A DNA stretch of 64,000 nucleotides from positions 62,001-126,000 of the forward strand of contig NZ_JAGSYG010000009.1 of the NCBI RefSeq assembly GCF_025685655.1, given 5' to 3'. Made by a program: the position numbers and the translations under genes. This DNA is from Acidicapsa ligni (lineage in GTDB: Bacteria > Acidobacteriota > Terriglobia > Terriglobales > Acidobacteriaceae). Below are positions 43,315 to 56,567 of this stretch, in pieces; within the stretch, counting starts at the first letter, position 1; the number at the start of each line of letters is the position of its first letter. The notes under the pieces are model-generated. The model worked only from the letters and a program-made list of their open reading frames with translations. It was not told where the DNA came from and did not search any database.

Positions 43315-46113
43315 CTATTCGTGGCGTAGCGCCTCAATCGGCTGCACGGAAGCAGCCCGCCGCGCCGGGAGCCAGCTAGCTGCCAGCCCCACCAGGATCA
43401 GCAGCGCTGCCCCGGAAATCAAACTGACCGGGTCAGCGGGCTGCAATCCATAAAGCATCGACTTCACCGCCTGCGCCAGTGCCAGCGCGGCAATCAGCCC
43501 AACAGCAACTCCCGCCAGCGAAATCCACGTAGCCTCACGCAAAATCATCGTGAGCACCTGCCTCGGCTGCGCACCCAGCGCCAGGCGAATCCCAATTTCA
43601 TTCGTCCGGTTAGCCACCGAATACGCCATCACCCCATAAATCCCCACAGAAGCCAGCGCCAGCGCCAACATTCCAAAGCTCGAAGTCATCGCCACAAAAA
43701 TGCGCTCCTGCTGCGTCGTGGAATCGATCTGCTGCCGCTGCGTACGCACGTTGATCAGCGGCAAATCCGTATCCTGCCTCTGTACTACCTTGCGCAACAA
43801 CGGCACTATCGCCTCAGGACTCATCCGCGTCTGAACTTCATACGTCACCGCCCCGCCCGCGTCCGTCTGCTGGCTAAACGGCAAAAAGAACTGCGGTGGC
43901 GGCACAGCTCGCAGGCTTGCATACCGAGTATCTCCGCACACTCCGATGATGATGATCCATTCCTCAGTCACCTTGCCGCCAACTCCATCGCTATTGTGTC
44001 CACCGACAGAGAATTTACGCCCAATCGGATTCTGATTTGGAAAGCGCTTCTTTGCCAGGCTGGCATTGATAATGCCCACCTTTGTCGACGTCGCTGTATC
44101 CTGCAGCCCAAAACTACGCCCGGCATATACTGGAATCCGCAGCATGGAGAAGAAGTTGCTGCCAACAACGTTCATATCCTCAGCGTCGTCCTCGTACGTT
44201 ACGCCCTCCAGCTTAAAATCGGTCCGCGAAATATCGTCGGAAATATACGGCACCCACGCCGGAGATACCGCATCCACACCCGGAGTAGCCGCGAAAGCCT
44301 CAAGCAATCGAGTATGCAGAGCAATATCCTTGCCAGCCGGATAAATCTTCGGTGGCGGGCTGATCTCGGTCAGCAGCAAATGATCCGTCCGGAATCCAAC
44401 ATCCACTGCATTCAAACTAGCCAGCGTACGCAGAAACAAACCAGCCCCGATCACCAGCAACGTCGAGAGGGCAACCTGGAATCCCACCAGAGATTTGCCG
44501 CCCCACCCCTTGCGCCGCCGTGTTACCGATTGTGAAGATTCCTTCAGCCCACTGCCAACCCCGGCCCTCGATGCCGCCCACGCAGGAGCCAGGCCAAAAA
44601 GAACTCCGGTCAGAATCGTGATCCCAGCCGTAAACCCTAAGACCATCCAATCGAAATGAACGTGAAAGTCACTGCGTTCCCAGGCATTCTCCGTCAACTT
44701 GGGAGCGAGACTGCTGCCGATGAAGCCGAAGATTACTCCTCCAACTCCACCCAGCCCAGCCAGTACCAGACTCTCTACCAGCATCTGCCGAACAATTCTC
44801 TTGCGGCCCGCGCCCAGCGCCAGCCGAACGGACATCTCCCGCTGCCGCTGTGTACCGCGCGCCAGCATCAAATTGGCGATATTGGCGCACGCCAACAGAA
44901 GAACGAAGCCCACCATCGTAAGCAACACCGCCATCGGTTTGGCAAACATCTTCTGTTGTGCAAACAAACCATGGCTGCCGTCGCGAAGATCCATCCGCGG
45001 CACATCTTCCTTGGGGCGAACCGTAATCGTAGCCCGTGTAACCGCTCCCAACTGGCCATCCAATACGGTCTGCGCCGCAATATCGGATATACCCGGCCGG
45101 ATGCGACCCATCACGTTGACCCACCATTCATTGTTGTCAGTCAACAACGATCCGGCACCATGCGGCGAAATCAGTGGCTGCATGCTTATGGGAACAAAAA
45201 CATCCGGCGACTGCTGCGTACTCTTCGCTCCGGTAAAGCTCTTTGGATTGACCCCAATGATCGTAAACGACATGTCGTTCAGCTTGATTCCCTGTCCGAG
45301 CGCCCGTGGCGAACGGCCAAATTCACGCTCCCACAAGCCATAACTGATCACAGCAACCGGCCCCTGTCCGGCAGATACATCATCTGAAGGCAGAATTATC
45401 CGTCCCAAAACCGGCCTTATACCCAGTACGCTGTAGTAATTCCCTGACACGATCTCTGTCTGCACCGGCTGTGCGTTGCCCGCGACTGTCGCGTTCATCC
45501 CCGTTTCCTTGAACGCGAAAAGATCCTGCATCACGCCATTGCCGCCACGATTCTGAGCGCGCAATTGCATATATGCCGGATAAGAGAACGCAGAACTGGT
45601 AACCTGGCCATTGGCAAGCGGGTCGTAGTCGCCCCAGATGTGATGGACAGCCACGTGCTTCTCAGTTCCTGTCCACGCAAGTAAACGCAATTCCGCAGCA
45701 TCCGGAACCGCGAGCCGCTCATAGAGCATCTGCTTGGCAAAAGAAAAAATGGTCGTATTCGCACCGATAGCCAGTGCCAGAGAAATAGCCGCGACTAAAG
45801 TAAATCCCACACTGCGGCGCAACCGGCGAAAGGCATACATCAGATCGGCAGAAAGCTCATCCCATAGACGCAAACCCAAAGAAGCACGCATAGCATCCTT
45901 ATGAACAACCGTTGAGCCCAGCGCGATCTGCGCCCGGCGATTGGCCTCGCGAACCGAGTAACCTGCACGAATTAAATCAGCAGTAAGCCGCTCAAGATGG
46001 TCCGCAAGCTCATACTCCATCTCCGCTTCAAGGCGGTCACGATGCGCCGTAGCCCGAAACCAGGAGCGAGGAGCAGCCACCATCCGGACAAGAAGCAGAT
46101 ACAGGCGCTTCAT
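43315..46113 (-). CDS. ADOP-type FtsX/MacB permease (ADOP-3)
   Basis: A 932-residue permease. Residues about 15-85 are the N-terminal cytoplasmic domain (RDRLEAEMEYELADHLERL, NRRAQIALGS); the first helix is near 100-125 (FTLVAAISLALAIGANTTIF). The periplasmic MacB-like domains and three- or four-helix blocks follow the ADOP-1 plan, with the end AASWLPARRAASVQPIEALR. Its start overlaps the padR stop by four bases. The substrate is unknown; homologous MacB moves lipopeptides or toxins by mechanotransmission with an ATPase, but no ATPase gene is adjacent here. Confidence 0.93.
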   Translation of the reverse strand: MKRLYLLLVRMVAAPRSWFRATAHRDRLEAEMEYELADHLERLTADLIRAGYSVREANRRAQIALGSTVVHKDAMRASLGLRLWDELSADLMYAFRRLRRSVGFTLVAAISLALAIGANTTIFSFAKQMLYERLAVPDAAELRLLAWTGTEKHVAVHHIWGDYDPLANGQVTSSAFSYPAYMQLRAQNRGGNGVMQDLFAFKETGMNATVAGNAQPVQTEIVSGNYYSVLGIRPVLGRIILPSDDVSAGQGPVAVISYGLWEREFGRSPRALGQGIKLNDMSFTIIGVNPKSFTGAKSTQQSPDVFVPISMQPLISPHGAGSLLTDNNEWWVNVMGRIRPGISDIAAQTVLDGQLGAVTRATITVRPKEDVPRMDLRDGSHGLFAQQKMFAKPMAVLLTMVGFVLLLACANIANLMLARGTQRQREMSVRLALGAGRKRIVRQMLVESLVLAGLGGVGGVIFGFIGSSLAPKLTENAWERSDFHVHFDWMVLGFTAGITILTGVLFGLAPAWAASRAGVGSGLKESSQSVTRRRKGWGGKSLVGFQVALSTLLVIGAGLFLRTLASLNAVDVGFRTDHLLLTEISPPPKIYPAGKDIALHTRLLEAFAATPGVDAVSPAWVPYISDDISRTDFKLEGVTYEDDAEDMNVVGSNFFSMLRIPVYAGRSFGLQDTATSTKVGIINASLAKKRFPNQNPIGRKFSVGGHNSDGVGGKVTEEWIIIIGVCGDTRYASLRAVPPPQFFLPFSQQTDAGGAVTYEVQTRMSPEAIVPLLRKVVQRQDTDLPLINVRTQRQQIDSTTQQERIFVAMTSSFGMLALALASVGIYGVMAYSVANRTNEIGIRLALGAQPRQVLTMILREATWISLAGVAVGLIAALALAQAVKSMLYGLQPADPVSLISGAALLILVGLAASWLPARRAASVQPIEALRHE

Positions 46114-46463
46114 ATCTCCGCCTCAATCGTCTGCGGAGTAGCCGTCAGAATGATGCCCATAATCCCCGCCATACGATTCCATTTTTGGGTCTCGTCTTCC
46201 AGGCGCAATCGCCCAGCCGTGGTGAGCTCATAGAACTTGGCCTTGCGGTTGTTGTCGCTCTCACCCCACTCACTGGCGATCACTCCCTGGTGCTCAAGCC
46301 TGTAAAGCGCGGGATAAAGCGACCCCTGCTGGATCACCAGCGCCTGTCCCGAAATCTGCTGAATCCTCAGCAAAACTCCATAACCATGCAAAGGTCCCAG
46401 CGAAACAGCCTTCAAAATAAGCAGGTCCAGCGTACCCTGCAAAAGCTCCAATTGCTTATCCAA
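46110..46463 (-). CDS. PadR-family transcriptional regulator
   Basis: A 117-residue winged-helix protein: LLQGTLDLLILKAVSL, GPLHGYGVLLRIQQ, then QGSLYPALYRLEHQGVIASEWGE and a C-terminal dimerising helix that begins with GRLRLEDETQKW. It overlaps ADOP-3 by four bases and should control that operon. The near-perfect 28-bp palindrome at 46476-46503, twelve bases upstream of the start, is the obvious autoregulatory operator. Confidence 0.93.
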   Translation of the reverse strand: MDKQLELLQGTLDLLILKAVSLGPLHGYGVLLRIQQISGQALVIQQGSLYPALYRLEHQGVIASEWGESDNNRKAKFYELTTAGRLRLEDETQKWNRMAGIMGIILTATPQTIEAEI

Positions 46464-46475
46464 GCTCCATCTCTC

Positions 46476-46503
46476 CTAGACGGTCTAAGCTTAGATCGTC
46501 TAG
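46476..46503. promoter_or_regulatory. Near-perfect 28-bp palindrome, candidate PadR operator
   Basis: The sequence from CTAGACGGTCTAAG to CTTAGATCGTCTAG is its own reverse complement except for one position pair. It contains two overlapping TAGA-N3-TCTA boxes (46478-46488 and 46492-46502). A related half-site CCTAGATTGTC follows at about 46524. Location directly before padR fits autorepression. Confidence 0.75.
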
Positions 46504-46549
46504 GGAAGCGTAATATTGGCTCTCCTAGATTGTCAAGGAGAAGTGTTTT

Positions 46550-47776
46550 CTATTTAGGAGCGATGCGTAGAGAGGCGGGAGCCTGGCAAAGCGGATCGCC
46601 AATGACAATATCTTCCCAACCGACAAATCGTGATGCAGCATAGAAGCTCTCGGCCAAAGTGAATCCAGAGGTGTACCGCTGCATAGTGATCGAAGGCGAA
46701 GCAATGGCCTGCAGCAGAGGTTCATCCGAATAACCCTTCACGCCTGTGATTCCGTTTGCGATCAATTCTGTAATGAGAGACTGGCCGCCCGTAGTCGGCA
46801 AAAACGTTCGCGCACTGGTGGATACTGCGGTATCGGCAATGGCCCCGGGTGCAAACTGGAGAGATCGGTAAGCTTCATTTGTGAACTTCGGATCATTGCT
46901 CCCCCAGGAAAAATACCCGAGCAGCTTGGATCTGCCGCCGACGAAAGTCTCACTCGTATCCAACTCGTAAGGGATTTGCGCCGATTTGAGCAAACCTGCC
47001 GCTTTCACCATGTCCGCATTCCAGGAACCATAATCGGACTCGTCAGGAATATTGCCGGTAATCGTCAACGGCTGGCTCGTAACCTCATCTGTCGTGAATT
47101 TGAAGATAGGCTGAACATCGAACAGAACTTCTCCGGGGACGGGACTCTTCTCCGCCGCAATCGCTCGGCTCACCAGAGCCTCGGCATCCGCTTGCGTATA
47201 ACCATCGAGGCGAGTTACAAGATAGCCGCCAAAAGCGGCATGGGTGAAAGGCTCCGTAGCCTTCCAATAGCGATTCAGCCATCCAAATCCCGATGCGCCA
47301 GATCCATGAATGCTGATCTTTACCGCACCCTGGATGATCGGATAATCAATCGCGGCCAGATAGCTGTCGACAGAAGGATGCAGATTTCCTGTCGATTGCT
47401 CATCCCTAGAACCGGTATCGCCCCCATCAATCCGGATCGGAACACCTTTGGTTAGAACGATAAAGTTAATCTCTTTATGCTTCGCCAGGAAGATGCTCAC
47501 CGGCCCTGCAATCCGGCTCTTGTAGTCGGCAAACGAAATCGTCTCATTGGCTGTGTTCACGGCTGAATCAGCACATTGGATACGAACGATCTTTGTAACT
47601 CCGCGCCTGCTGGAATAGTCCCTGGCAATCGCAGTGGAAATGGGACTATCTGCGTTATAAACCAAAAGCACTTCCGCTGAACTATGCCCCCATCCATACG
47701 CAGATCGACAGTTGAGAATCGATACGGATAGAAGCAAGAGGGGCAGAAAAAGGTGCTTCTTATGCAAGAGCGACAA
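46550..47776 (-). CDS. TIGR03790-type secreted protein
   Basis: A 408-residue protein with a signal peptide (residues 7-28, FLPLLLLSVSILNCRSAYGWG). The core matches the TIGR03790 group of unknown function: AEVLLVYNADSPISTAIARDY, FIVLTKGVPIRI, SVDSYLAAID and a later TFVGGRSKLLGYFSWGSND with GAIADTAVSTSARTF. The mixed alpha/beta pattern resembles a caspase-like or gingipain-type fold, but no catalytic pair is clear. It is probably periplasmic or surface exposed. It is followed by the rRNA operon end. Confidence 0.75.
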   Translation of the reverse strand: MSLLHKKHLFLPLLLLSVSILNCRSAYGWGHSSAEVLLVYNADSPISTAIARDYSSRRGVTKIVRIQCADSAVNTANETISFADYKSRIAGPVSIFLAKHKEINFIVLTKGVPIRIDGGDTGSRDEQSTGNLHPSVDSYLAAIDYPIIQGAVKISIHGSGASGFGWLNRYWKATEPFTHAAFGGYLVTRLDGYTQADAEALVSRAIAAEKSPVPGEVLFDVQPIFKFTTDEVTSQPLTITGNIPDESDYGSWNADMVKAAGLLKSAQIPYELDTSETFVGGRSKLLGYFSWGSNDPKFTNEAYRSLQFAPGAIADTAVSTSARTFLPTTGGQSLITELIANGITGVKGYSDEPLLQAIASPSITMQRYTSGFTLAESFYAASRFVGWEDIVIGDPLCQAPASLRIAPK

Positions 47777-47833
47777 TGCGAATACCTCCGCAATAACCGT
47801 ATTTGAGAGTATAAGAATATCTTTAAACGCACA

Positions 47834-47862
47834 AAAGGCCAGTCCGCAATGGACTGGCCTTT
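47834..47862 (-). terminator. Terminator of the rRNA operon
   Basis: AAAGGCCAGTCC (47834-47845) pairs with GGACTGGCCTTT (47851-47862), a 12-bp stem with a five-base loop. On the minus strand it is followed by TTTTG. It lies 15 bases after the 5S gene. Confidence 0.9.
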
Positions 47863-47876
47863 CATGTTAAGGATAA

Positions 47877-47993
<117 letters not shown>

Positions 47994-48240
47994 AACTTGA
48001 TGGCGCTTGGCGGGTGGTAGCCCGCAGCCAGGCACACTGGGTAGCTCGCATACGACAGTTTCTTCACATCGCGAGCCCAGGTGCAAAAAGCAATCTGGCG
48101 CCAAAAATTGATTCAAACGAAATTGATCGGGTAATACAAGGACTTATTAAGAAGAATGTCACATAAGAAGAAACTCAAGGTGCGCTCTGCACCAGAATCT
48201 AAATTCTGGGCAGAATTACTGCGCGGAGTTAATTCTATGG
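47994..48240 (-). other. 23S-5S spacer
   Basis: A spacer of about 250 bases contains no tRNA. It includes a short hairpin GCGGG-N6-CCCGC near 48009-48024 and the 3' arm of the 23S processing stem at 48221-48245. Confidence 0.6.
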
Positions 48241-51158
<2,918 letters not shown>

Positions 51159-51387
51159 AGAATTAACTCCAGCGCAGGGTGCTGAATCACTTCAGTCCTG
51201 ATCAAAGTTAATCTTGATTTTTCGCCTTGAGATCGATCCTGACCACTTGCGCGATCAGAACCCTTCTCCTTAAAGACACTCTTCTTACATTTGAACACTT
51301 TCCTAGTCGCCGCAGACTTGCACTCTTGCGAGTACTTATCCCGGCGAGCCAAAATGTGCTCGGCCTTGTATTACCCAATCAATTTCG

Positions 51388-51400
51388 TTGTCAAAGATCC
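51388..51400 (-). promoter_or_regulatory. boxA-like antitermination site before 23S
   Basis: GGATCTTTGACAA on the minus strand resembles boxA of rRNA antitermination (consensus around TGCTCTTTGAACA). The same 13 bases occur in the 16S leader at 53647-53659. Confidence 0.6.
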
Positions 51401-51544
51401 AGAACATTTCAATGTAGAAATGCTTGAGCCCTAGGGCTTGGAAACCGCCGATATCGCTAAACTTGATAAGCGATACCAGCCTGTATCCGGGTCGATACTT
51501 CACATTGGCGAAGTATCCAACCAGTTACAGTGAATGCTATGAGA

Positions 51545-51620
51545 TGGTGGAGCTGAACGGGATCGAACCGTTGACCCCCTGCTTGCAAAGCAGGTGCTCT
51601 CCCAACTGAGCTACAGCCCC
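51545..51620 (-). tRNA. tRNA-Ala (anticodon TGC)
   Basis: The cloverleaf is complete: acceptor GGGGCTG, D-arm AGCTCAGTTGGGAGAGC, anticodon loop TTTGCAA with TGC, T-arm GGTTCGATCC and an encoded CCA. It sits between tRNA-Ile and 23S, a usual bacterial order. Confidence 0.96.
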
Positions 51621-51643
51621 ATACTGCGAACTTGCGGCAAAGA

Positions 51644-51720
<77 letters not shown>

Positions 51721-52007
51721 GTTTTGGCTTGGCTGGCACTCCTGGGCGACTGATTAACTGCTAACATCAGCAGCAAACAGCCCGATTGCTCTCAATTCCA
51801 TCCTCATCATTCAAAAAGGTTTCGAGGACAAGGTTGAACGTGCAGTCCGACTACGTCGGACATGATCATCGTGAATAACTTGCAGTCAGAGAAGGCTTGT
51901 ATCAGGCTCTCGCAAACTTACGCTTGCGAGGTTGTGTGGCCACCGCATCCTACGTCTCTCGACGTTCCGCTATCGCGGAAGGGATGCTAAATGCCACAGC
52001 GTTCTCT

Positions 52008-53511
<1,504 letters not shown>

Positions 53512-53646
53512 AAGCTGTTCACCAGTCCTAGGCGACGGAGGTCGACCTGGATCTGGCAGCACCATGCATGAATGCATGATGACTTATGTTGTGAGAATGA
53601 TCAAGCCAAAGCTGCTTGTCATTTCACGACTGGCACGTTCAACCTA

Positions 53647-53659
53647 TTGTCAAAGATCC
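53647..53659 (-). promoter_or_regulatory. boxA-like antitermination site in the 16S leader
   Basis: The same 13-base GGATCTTTGACAA as in the tRNA-Ala/23S spacer, in the same orientation, about 140 bases before the 16S start. The repeat at both places is typical of boxA elements in rRNA operons. Confidence 0.65.
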
Positions 53660-53793
53660 TTGCGACCCTCCGCCTAAGCGGTGCCGTTTGGATCGAGGCT
53701 TAAGAACTAGTCTTAAGTGTCCTCGAACTTGTGCGCCGATTCAGTCCCGATTCGCTTTCGCGTCATCGTTTCGTCCTCGTTAGCGCCTTTCCC

Positions 53794-53822
53794 AGTTTAC
53801 CGTTTGTTCATCGTTCTGTCAA
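53794..53822 (-). promoter_or_regulatory. Candidate rRNA promoter
   Basis: On the minus strand a perfect -35 TTGACA (53817-53822) is followed after 17 bases by TAAACT (53794-53799), four of six positions of the -10 consensus. Transcription would start about 280 bases before mature 16S. Confidence 0.6.
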
Positions 53823-54168
53823 CCGCTTTGTTTTCACTCGTTTGCGTTTAGCTTTATGCTCGAGCCGCACATCGTCATTGATCGCGGTTGAAACTCGAAA
53901 AACTATACGCCCGAGAGAAAACAGAGGGGACCGATGGATCGGCTTCCGTGAAATCGCTACTGCGCAAAAATTTGAAAGATCAACCAGCATTTCGCCCGAG
54001 CCAATATTGGCTCGCGAGGATTTCTCCTCGGGTCTTGCAATGGTAATGTTCTCTGGAGGATTCCCTACAGGGGCTCAGGGAATTTACATCACCTGACCCA
54101 ACGAACCGGCTTTTCAAATCCCTTTCGGGCGGGCATTTAAGCCACTTGAAAAGCTCCACTGCTCATAA

Positions 54169-54336
54169 GCAACTTTCTGAGATTATCACTACTTGATCTC
54201 ATTTGCAAGCCCGTGTCCAAACTTTCTGAAACACTCTGTAAACCGCTTGCGTTGCCTTGATTCTTAATTGTCTTACTGACTACTTCCGTTCGCCCTGTCT
54301 TGCTTGGCACCCGGTTGCAACTTTCTGAGAATATCA
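54169..54336. repeat. Direct repeats upstream of the rRNA operon
   Basis: GCAACTTTCTGAGATTATCA at 54169-54188 recurs with one change at 54317-54336; a shorter copy (AACTTTCTGA) is at 54220-54229. They lie upstream of the candidate promoter and could be regulator binding sites. The same ten-base core also occurs at 2236-2245. Confidence 0.45.
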
Positions 54337-54456
54337 ACCAACCCCAGGGAACGCAAGGCTTTTTCTGTTGAAAACCTGGCCTTTAATGTGGAAATACGAG
54401 GAACGTTCAATGTTGATAGGGGTTTCCCTAGTTGCATCTAATTTTCATATAGGCAT

Positions 54457-55146
54457 TTATGGCGTCTGATGAGCGATAACACCCAGATCTGTGAGCCCAT
54501 TTACGAAGAATTGCATAGCCAGGGCCATCAATAGCATGCCCATGATGCGCACGAGGATGCGAATACCTGTCTCCCCCATAAACTTACGCACCCGGCTGGC
54601 CCCTGCGAGTACCCAATAGCTGACAAGGGCGGTAAATGCGATACATCCCAGGATTGCGCCCATTTGCCAGATTGTTGTCACCTGGCCAGCCAGAACCATG
54701 ACGCTTGAAATCGCACCGGGTCCCGCCAGCATCGGAATTCCCAGCGGGACGACGCCTGCGTCCTCTTTGCTGGCAGCCTCTTCCGTATCGCCACTTGCTT
54801 CCTGCGTGGGAGAACGCTTGGCCTCCAGCATATCCAGGCCAATCAGCAACAGAATCAGGCCGCCCGCAATTTCAAACGCCGGCAGCGTAATCCCAAACAT
54901 AGTGAAGATGTATTTCCCGACCAGGGCAAAAGTCGCCAGCACGATGAAGCAGGTGATCGCTCCCTTGCGAGCCATCCGCGTGCGGCGTGCCTGGTCTGCG
55001 CCATTTGTAATAGCCAGAAACGACGGAATTGCGGCAAAAGGATCGACCAGGAAGAAGATGGAACTGATGGCCAGCAGTGAGAAGCGGAAATAGGGCGTCG
55101 TCCGCAGTTCATTCAACATGCCCGTCGCTCGGTTATCGATGATCAC
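54457..55146 (-). CDS. MarC-family membrane protein
   Basis: A 229-residue protein with six hydrophobic helices: FSLLAISSIFFLVDPFAAIPSFLAITNG (first helix with the family's DPFAAIP), ITCFIVLATFALVGKYIF, AFEIAGGLILLLIGLDML, LGIPMLAGPGAISSVMVLAG (the second DP/GPG repeat) and two C-terminal helices. It belongs to the MarC/YchE/UPF0056 family of transporter-like proteins with unknown substrate. It follows, as a separate unit, the mtn operon by 55 bases on the same strand. Confidence 0.88.
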   Translation of the reverse strand: MIIDNRATGMLNELRTTPYFRFSLLAISSIFFLVDPFAAIPSFLAITNGADQARRTRMARKGAITCFIVLATFALVGKYIFTMFGITLPAFEIAGGLILLLIGLDMLEAKRSPTQEASGDTEEAASKEDAGVVPLGIPMLAGPGAISSVMVLAGQVTTIWQMGAILGCIAFTALVSYWVLAGASRVRKFMGETGIRILVRIMGMLLMALAMQFFVNGLTDLGVIAHQTP

Positions 55147-55200
55147 AATTGGAGGCTACCCCAGGGCAGTGGGAAACACCAGCATCCCACCGAAGTGTCT

Positions 55201-55890
55201 TTACAAAAGTTCCTCAAACGATGCGGCCGCGATATGACCATTCCTGTCCGAAACCGGCTGATTCCCTTCCCGGAGGCTCAGAGCTGCTTGGCAACCGGCT
55301 TCACGCGCCGGACCCAGCTCTCGAACTACATCGGAAACGAAAAGAATCTCTCCTGTTTCCACTCCCAGGCAATTCGCAATCACCCGATAACTCTCGGGCG
55401 AAGTCTTGGGCCCGCTGCGCGTATCAAAGTAGGCGGAGATATACGGCCTGAGATCTCCTGCGCTCGAATGCCCAAACAACAGTTGCTGAGCTTCAACGCT
55501 TCCGGAAGAGTAGATAGCGACCCTGGCCTTCTTGCTCCAGCGCGCGAAAGCAGGCGCTACGTCTGGAAACACCGTCCCGATCAATTCGCCGGACAAAAAG
55601 CCGGAGTTCCATACCTGGCCTTGAATTTTCTTCAATAGAGGGTCTTTGACGTCGCGATCCATCAGATCCAGTAGATGATGCATGGCAGTTGCAATCCTCT
55701 GTTCGGGGTCGGCATCGGCTTCTCCGAACGCCGCCAGATCTGCCCGCAACCCCGGCTCATCTATATGGGAGCGAAGAAATGACTCTATATGCTTCCGCGC
55801 ATAGGGAAAAAGCTGCTCATACACCAGGGAAATGGGCGACGTCGTTCCCTCAACATCTAATAGATAGACCTTAGGAGGCGGAAAGCCCAT
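55201..55890 (-). CDS. mtnC: Enolase-phosphatase E1 (acireductone synthase)
   Basis: A 229-residue HAD-superfamily enzyme. Motif I is LLDVEGTTSPISLVYEQLFPYAR, motif II IYSSGSVEAQQLL, the Lys is in RSGPKTSPESYRVI and motif IV in EILFVSDVVREL. It enolises and dephosphorylates 2,3-diketo-5-methylthiopentyl-1-phosphate in methionine salvage. Third gene of mtnB-mtnD-mtnC. The first Asp of the DxE motif is present (DVEGT), as in bona fide MtnC. Confidence 0.93.
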   Translation of the reverse strand: MGFPPPKVYLLDVEGTTSPISLVYEQLFPYARKHIESFLRSHIDEPGLRADLAAFGEADADPEQRIATAMHHLLDLMDRDVKDPLLKKIQGQVWNSGFLSGELIGTVFPDVAPAFARWSKKARVAIYSSGSVEAQQLLFGHSSAGDLRPYISAYFDTRSGPKTSPESYRVIANCLGVETGEILFVSDVVRELGPAREAGCQAALSLREGNQPVSDRNGHIAAASFEELL

Positions 55891-55920
55891 TCACTCGTCC
55901 TTTTAAGCGTTGATGGCTCT

Positions 55921-56493
55921 TTATGCGCTGATGGTCGTGTTTGCGCGAGCCCCAAGGTACTCCGGACCGAAGCAGATGGGCTGATACCCGGCATCGACAC
56001 CACTCTCCGTATACTCCGGAGTCCAGCCTTTCGTGTCCTGAAACCAACGGATCGCCCGAATGCGCCGGTCGTTGCACAAGGTAAACCAGTGCGCCGTCCC
56101 ACTCGGCACGCGGATCATATCCCCTGGCCTGACCTCGACCGATAGCACTCGACCATCTTTCGCGTTCAGGAAAAAGACTCCGCTCCCGGCTAGAATGAAC
56201 CGAACCTCATCCTCAGAGTGCGTATGCTCGCGGTCGAACTTGCTCAGCATCGCATCCAGCCCCGGAGTTTCAGGATTCACATCGATCACGTCCGCCGTCC
56301 GATAGCCGCCAGACCGCTTCATGTCATCGATCTCAACCGCATAAGCTGCCAGGACCTCTTCTGCCGAGGCATCTGCCGAGACGCGGGAAAGATCCCAGCG
56401 CTCGTAATCCACGCCCACCGTTGCCAGTTCAGCGCGAATGCCCCGTTCATCGTGAATCGACTTGTCTTCAGCGGGAATAAAAACAATAGCCAT
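55921..56493 (-). CDS. mtnD: Acireductone dioxygenase
   Basis: A 190-residue cupin; start at 56493 (MAIVFIPAEDKSIHDE). The metal ligands are in REHTHSEDEVRFILAGSGVF (two His and a Glu) and the distal His in GTAHWFTL. Depending on whether Fe or Ni is bound, the enzyme gives the methionine precursor 2-keto-4-methylthiobutyrate plus formate, or a CO-producing off-pathway. It lies between mtnB and mtnC, 30-75 bases from each. Confidence 0.94.
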   Translation of the reverse strand: MAIVFIPAEDKSIHDERGIRAELATVGVDYERWDLSRVSADASAEEVLAAYAVEIDDMKRSGGYRTADVIDVNPETPGLDAMLSKFDREHTHSEDEVRFILAGSGVFFLNAKDGRVLSVEVRPGDMIRVPSGTAHWFTLCNDRRIRAIRWFQDTKGWTPEYTESGVDAGYQPICFGPEYLGARANTTISA

Positions 56494-56567
56494 AGGAAAA
56501 ATCCTCCACAAGCAGCAGATGCCCTCAAAACTACAACAGATTCATCTGCACGATACAGAAAAGCAGC

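Larger units (their letters stand above)
53512..54456. other. Leader and promoter region of the rRNA operon
   Basis: About 940 bases with no convincing protein gene. Frames here are translations of T/C-rich DNA. The region includes the boxA-like site (53647-53659), a promoter candidate (53794-53822), and three AACTTTCTGA repeats at 54171, 54220 and 54319, described separately. Confidence 0.6.
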
